Below, piece by piece: positions 61,702-64,000 of a stretch of 64,000 nucleotides of DNA. Within the stretch, counting starts at the first letter, position 1, and each line of letters begins with the position of its first letter. The notes under the pieces were generated by a model. It searched no databases, was not told the DNA's origin, and worked only from the letters and a program-made list of their open reading frames with translations. The DNA is taken from NCBI GenBank assembly GCA_041389725.1, contig JAWKRG010000003.1, forward strand, positions 992,001 to 1,056,000, read 5' to 3'. The translations under genes were made by a program, and so were the position numbers. Origin of the DNA: Polyangiaceae bacterium (lineage in GTDB: Bacteria; Myxococcota_A; Polyangia; Polyangiales; Polyangiaceae).

Positions 61702-63534
61702 TCAAGCCTTGCGTCCGCGTTCGTAGCTCTTGCGGATGTCCAGCGCTTTGATCTTGTGCACCAGGGTTCGCAGCGGCATCTGCAGGCGACGCGCGGCCTG
61801 AGTCTGGTTGCCGCCGCACGCATCGAGGGCCTCGAGCAGCACTTCCGCTTCGAGCCGTGCCATCTTGCTGCGAAAGTCTTCCACCTCTGCGGCCGCCTCC
61901 AGGGCACCTTCTTTTGCAGCGGAATTCCCCACGGACGCTTCGGCTGTTGCGGCCACCGCAGGCGCACCTGCTCGCGACAGACTCATCGGCAAGTCCTCCA
62001 CCCCTAGCACTTCATCCTCGGAAATGACCGCTGCGCGTTCGATGGCATTTTTCAGTTCGCGAACGTTGCCGGGCCACGCGTGAGCCATCAGCAACTCCAT
62101 GGCATCGGGCGCCACACTGCCGACTTGGGTACCGTTGGTGCGGTTCGCCTCCGCGAGAAAGCGCTCCACCAAGACCGGAATGTCCTCGCGCCGCTCGCGC
62201 AGCGGCGGAATCGTCAGCGTCATCGCGTTGAGGCGATAGAGCAAGTCCTGGCGGAACTGACCGCTCTGCACTCGAGCTTCCAGGTCACGATGGGTCGCCG
62301 CAATGACGCGCACGTCCACTGGCTGCTCTTTCGTGGATCCGACCCGCGTGATCATCTTGGACTCCAGCACACGCAGGAGCGCCGCTTGTGCGCCCAAGGT
62401 CAGTTCACCAATCTCGTCCAGGAAGACCGTTCCGCCCTCGGCGCTTTCGAATACGCCCGCGTGCTGCGCCGCCGCACCGGTGAACGCCCCCTTCTCGTGA
62501 CCGAACAAGGTGCTCTCCAGCAGGGACTCGGCGATCGCGGCGCAATTCACGCTGAGCAGCGGCCCCGTCTTGCGAGGGCTGGTCTCGTGGATGTAGCGCG
62601 CAAGCACTTCCTTGCCCGCGCCTGTCTCTGCCAGCAGCAGCACCGGGATGTGCCCGCGCGCGGCGCGATGCGCCGTGCGATAGAGTTCCTTCATTCCAGG
62701 ACTGACGCAGACGGGACCAGCGTCATCCCGCGCCGAGCGCTCCACGACGCGGGAGCCCTCCTCTTCCGCTATTTGCACCGGCTCCCCCTTTTGAGCGCGC
62801 CGGAGCGCACCCAGGGCAACCTGGACCAACTCTTCCGCGGAGGTTGCGTGGGAGGGCAGGAGTGCGACCCCGCAGGCAAGCCTGGGTTGCACGGAACTGC
62901 ACAGACTCCGCGCCAGGGTGATCGCCTCTTCCAAGCTGGCTTCGGGCAACAGCAACTCGAGGGTGGTCGGGCTATAGGTACCGAGAGAATCGACTACCCG
63001 CAGGTGTTCCTGCACTGCGGGAGCAATCCGCCGCGCTGGCGTGCCGTCCTTGTGCAGCGCTCGAATCATGAGCAGGCCGATGCCCCGACGAAAGTGACGC
63101 GCGCGCTCCACTTCCCTGCTCAGCTCTCGCACGAAGGCGTCGTGATCCGCCAAGTCTCGCGGCCCATCACCGGCCAAGGACAAGAGGTGCAGTGACGCGA
63201 TCACGCTCCCCAACTCGGCTTCCGCGCTCCGGTCGAGCAGCACTCGGGAGATCTTCTCGCCGCGCACACGCGTGCCGTTGGTCGAACCGAGATCTTCCAG
63301 CTCTACACTGCCGTCGTCCAGCAGGCGGAAGCGCGCGTGGCGACGTGACAAGCTCAGATCGTCGATCACGACGTCAGCGTCGTCTCCCCGCCCGACGACT
63401 ACATCCTTGCCCGAACTCAGAGGGATCAGCCGAGCACCTTCGGAGTGGTAGAGCAGCAGCGACACCCGCTCGCGTCGAGGTTCACCGCCGTCGACGGAGA
63501 CCTGGATGGTGGCATTCGTGCCGTCCTCGCGCAT
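61702..63534 (-). CDS. FHA - degenerate GGDEF - sigma-54 activator
   Basis: The 610-residue protein has an FHA domain (VVVGRGDDADVVIDDLSLSRRHARF, EDLGSTNGTRV), then a stretch at about 130-265 with the length and pattern of a GGDEF domain whose signature is lost (GTYSPTTLELLLPEA). The AAA+ domain has LLAETGAGKEVLAR, GAFTGA, LDEIGE and conserved arginines, and a Fis-type HTH (GGNQTQAARRLQMPLRTLVHKIKAL) ends the protein. The GAFTGA loop is canonical, unlike the activator at 51285. It lies convergently to the kinase at 58497 with 16 bp between the stops, suggesting they form a signal pair. Confidence 0.92.
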   Translation of the reverse strand: MREDGTNATIQVSVDGGEPRRERVSLLLYHSEGARLIPLSSGKDVVVGRGDDADVVIDDLSLSRRHARFRLLDDGSVELEDLGSTNGTRVRGEKISRVLLDRSAEAELGSVIASLHLLSLAGDGPRDLADHDAFVRELSREVERARHFRRGIGLLMIRALHKDGTPARRIAPAVQEHLRVVDSLGTYSPTTLELLLPEASLEEAITLARSLCSSVQPRLACGVALLPSHATSAEELVQVALGALRRAQKGEPVQIAEEEGSRVVERSARDDAGPVCVSPGMKELYRTAHRAARGHIPVLLLAETGAGKEVLARYIHETSPRKTGPLLSVNCAAIAESLLESTLFGHEKGAFTGAAAQHAGVFESAEGGTVFLDEIGELTLGAQAALLRVLESKMITRVGSTKEQPVDVRVIAATHRDLEARVQSGQFRQDLLYRLNAMTLTIPPLRERREDIPVLVERFLAEANRTNGTQVGSVAPDAMELLMAHAWPGNVRELKNAIERAAVISEDEVLGVEDLPMSLSRAGAPAVAATAEASVGNSAAKEGALEAAAEVEDFRSKMARLEAEVLLEALDACGGNQTQAARRLQMPLRTLVHKIKALDIRKSYERGRKA

Positions 63535-63685
63535 TGCGTCTCATCCTACCAGCAACTGGCGCATCTTCAGAATTCGCAATCCGTCGCGCCTCGAGCGGAC
63601 GGAAGTCGCCCCGATTTCGCGTGCCGCCCCGCTGGTCCATCCCCGCGTTGTCGCGAGGGCGCGTTCTTGCTAACTCGTCGCGGCA

Positions 63686-64000
63686 ATGCGCAAGCGACAC
63701 GTCTTGGTTGGTTGCCAAGGCCTTCTGCTGGCGGCCTGCGGCGCTGGCAGTGCCGCAACACCGCCTGCACCACCTGGACGCCCCCACTCAGCACCAGCTG
63801 TTCCATCGACGGCGGCGGTGGCTGCCACTGCGGCGACGCCCCCACCCTCGGAGCCCGCTCAAGCCAGCGACCTTTGGCTGAGTGACTTTGGCAACTGCGC
63901 GCTGCTGCGAGAGGGTGGGTTGGCCTGCTGGGGTGACAAGCACGCACTGCCGCAGATCGTCCCGAACAGCGCGGACGTAGTCGAAGTGGGGTTGGGCATG
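63686..64000 (+). CDS. RCC1-like repeat lipoprotein (partial, runs off the right edge)
   Basis: The open frame runs 105 codons from ATG 63686 to the end of the window. It starts with a basic N-terminus and lipobox LLAAC, then a Pro/Ala linker (residues 25-62). The next residues, DFGNCALLREGGLACWGDKHALPQIVP, are typical of RCC1/BNR-like repeats (a C-x-L-x-x-x-G-x-x-x-CWG block) found in many myxobacterial lipoproteins. More repeats would be expected beyond 64000. Confidence 0.78.
   Translation, partial: MRKRHVLVGCQGLLLAACGAGSAATPPAPPGRPHSAPAVPSTAAVAATAATPPPSEPAQASDLWLSDFGNCALLREGGLACWGDKHALPQIVPNSADVVEVGLGM

Overview
The window is high-GC DNA with gene families typical of a large-genome myxobacterium (Myxococcota, most likely the order Polyangiales). 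This assignment is an inference from content: several Hanks-type Ser/Thr kinases, FHA-domain sigma-54 activators, PEGA/TPR proteins, EF-hand, DUF1566 and RCC1-like lipoproteins, and many lipoproteins with long Gly/Ser linkers. No rRNA, tRNA, CRISPR array or complete insertion sequence was seen. About 54 protein genes are called, two of them cut by the window edges.

Layout. 1-6.1 kb: the end of an MscS-type channel, glutamate dehydrogenase, a 171-bp MITE-like element with a TTA target duplication, cdsA, an uncharacterised GNAT-like protein and a condensation-type acyltransferase. 6.1-12 kb: a methyltransferase translationally coupled to an ABC ATPase, a reverse-strand repeat lipoprotein, then an FtsX-type permease and a HlyD adaptor, which together look like a MacAB/DevBCA-like exporter. 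12-20 kb: lipoprotein, archease, HDOD protein, a CnrYXH-like ECF sigma/anti-sigma/sensor operon facing an EF-hand lipoprotein, RtcB RNA ligase, DarP/YjgA, and a second ECF sigma factor with a membrane partner. 20-29.6 kb: DedA, Cys-rich lipoprotein, PAS-kinase-receiver hybrid, lipoprotein phosphoesterase, HerA-like ATPase, a fused HExxH/YkgJ protein and an alpha/alpha-toroid protein.

29.7-41.3 kb is an envelope polysaccharide region: B12-radical SAM enzyme, methyltransferase, Wzm/Wzt-type ABC exporter, two GT2 glycosyltransferases, a DUF1566 lipoprotein, a LuxR-type regulator and a phosphodiester-glycosidase-domain lipoprotein.

41-64 kb is rich in signalling and lipoproteins. It holds three Ser/Thr kinases, two of them beside PEGA/TPR proteins, and two FHA sigma-54 activators. 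One kinase carries an N-terminal pseudokinase lobe and an extracytoplasmic solute-binding-protein domain. A pseudokinase/winged-helix fusion lies divergent from a run of three secreted-protein genes. A pair of paralogous Gly/Cys-rich lipoproteins and other lipoproteins complete the region. The best candidates for undescribed biology are the kinase with the binding-protein sensor, the pseudokinase/winged-helix regulator with its divergent secreted operon, and the 29-bp duplications that copy the stop codons of two nearby genes.
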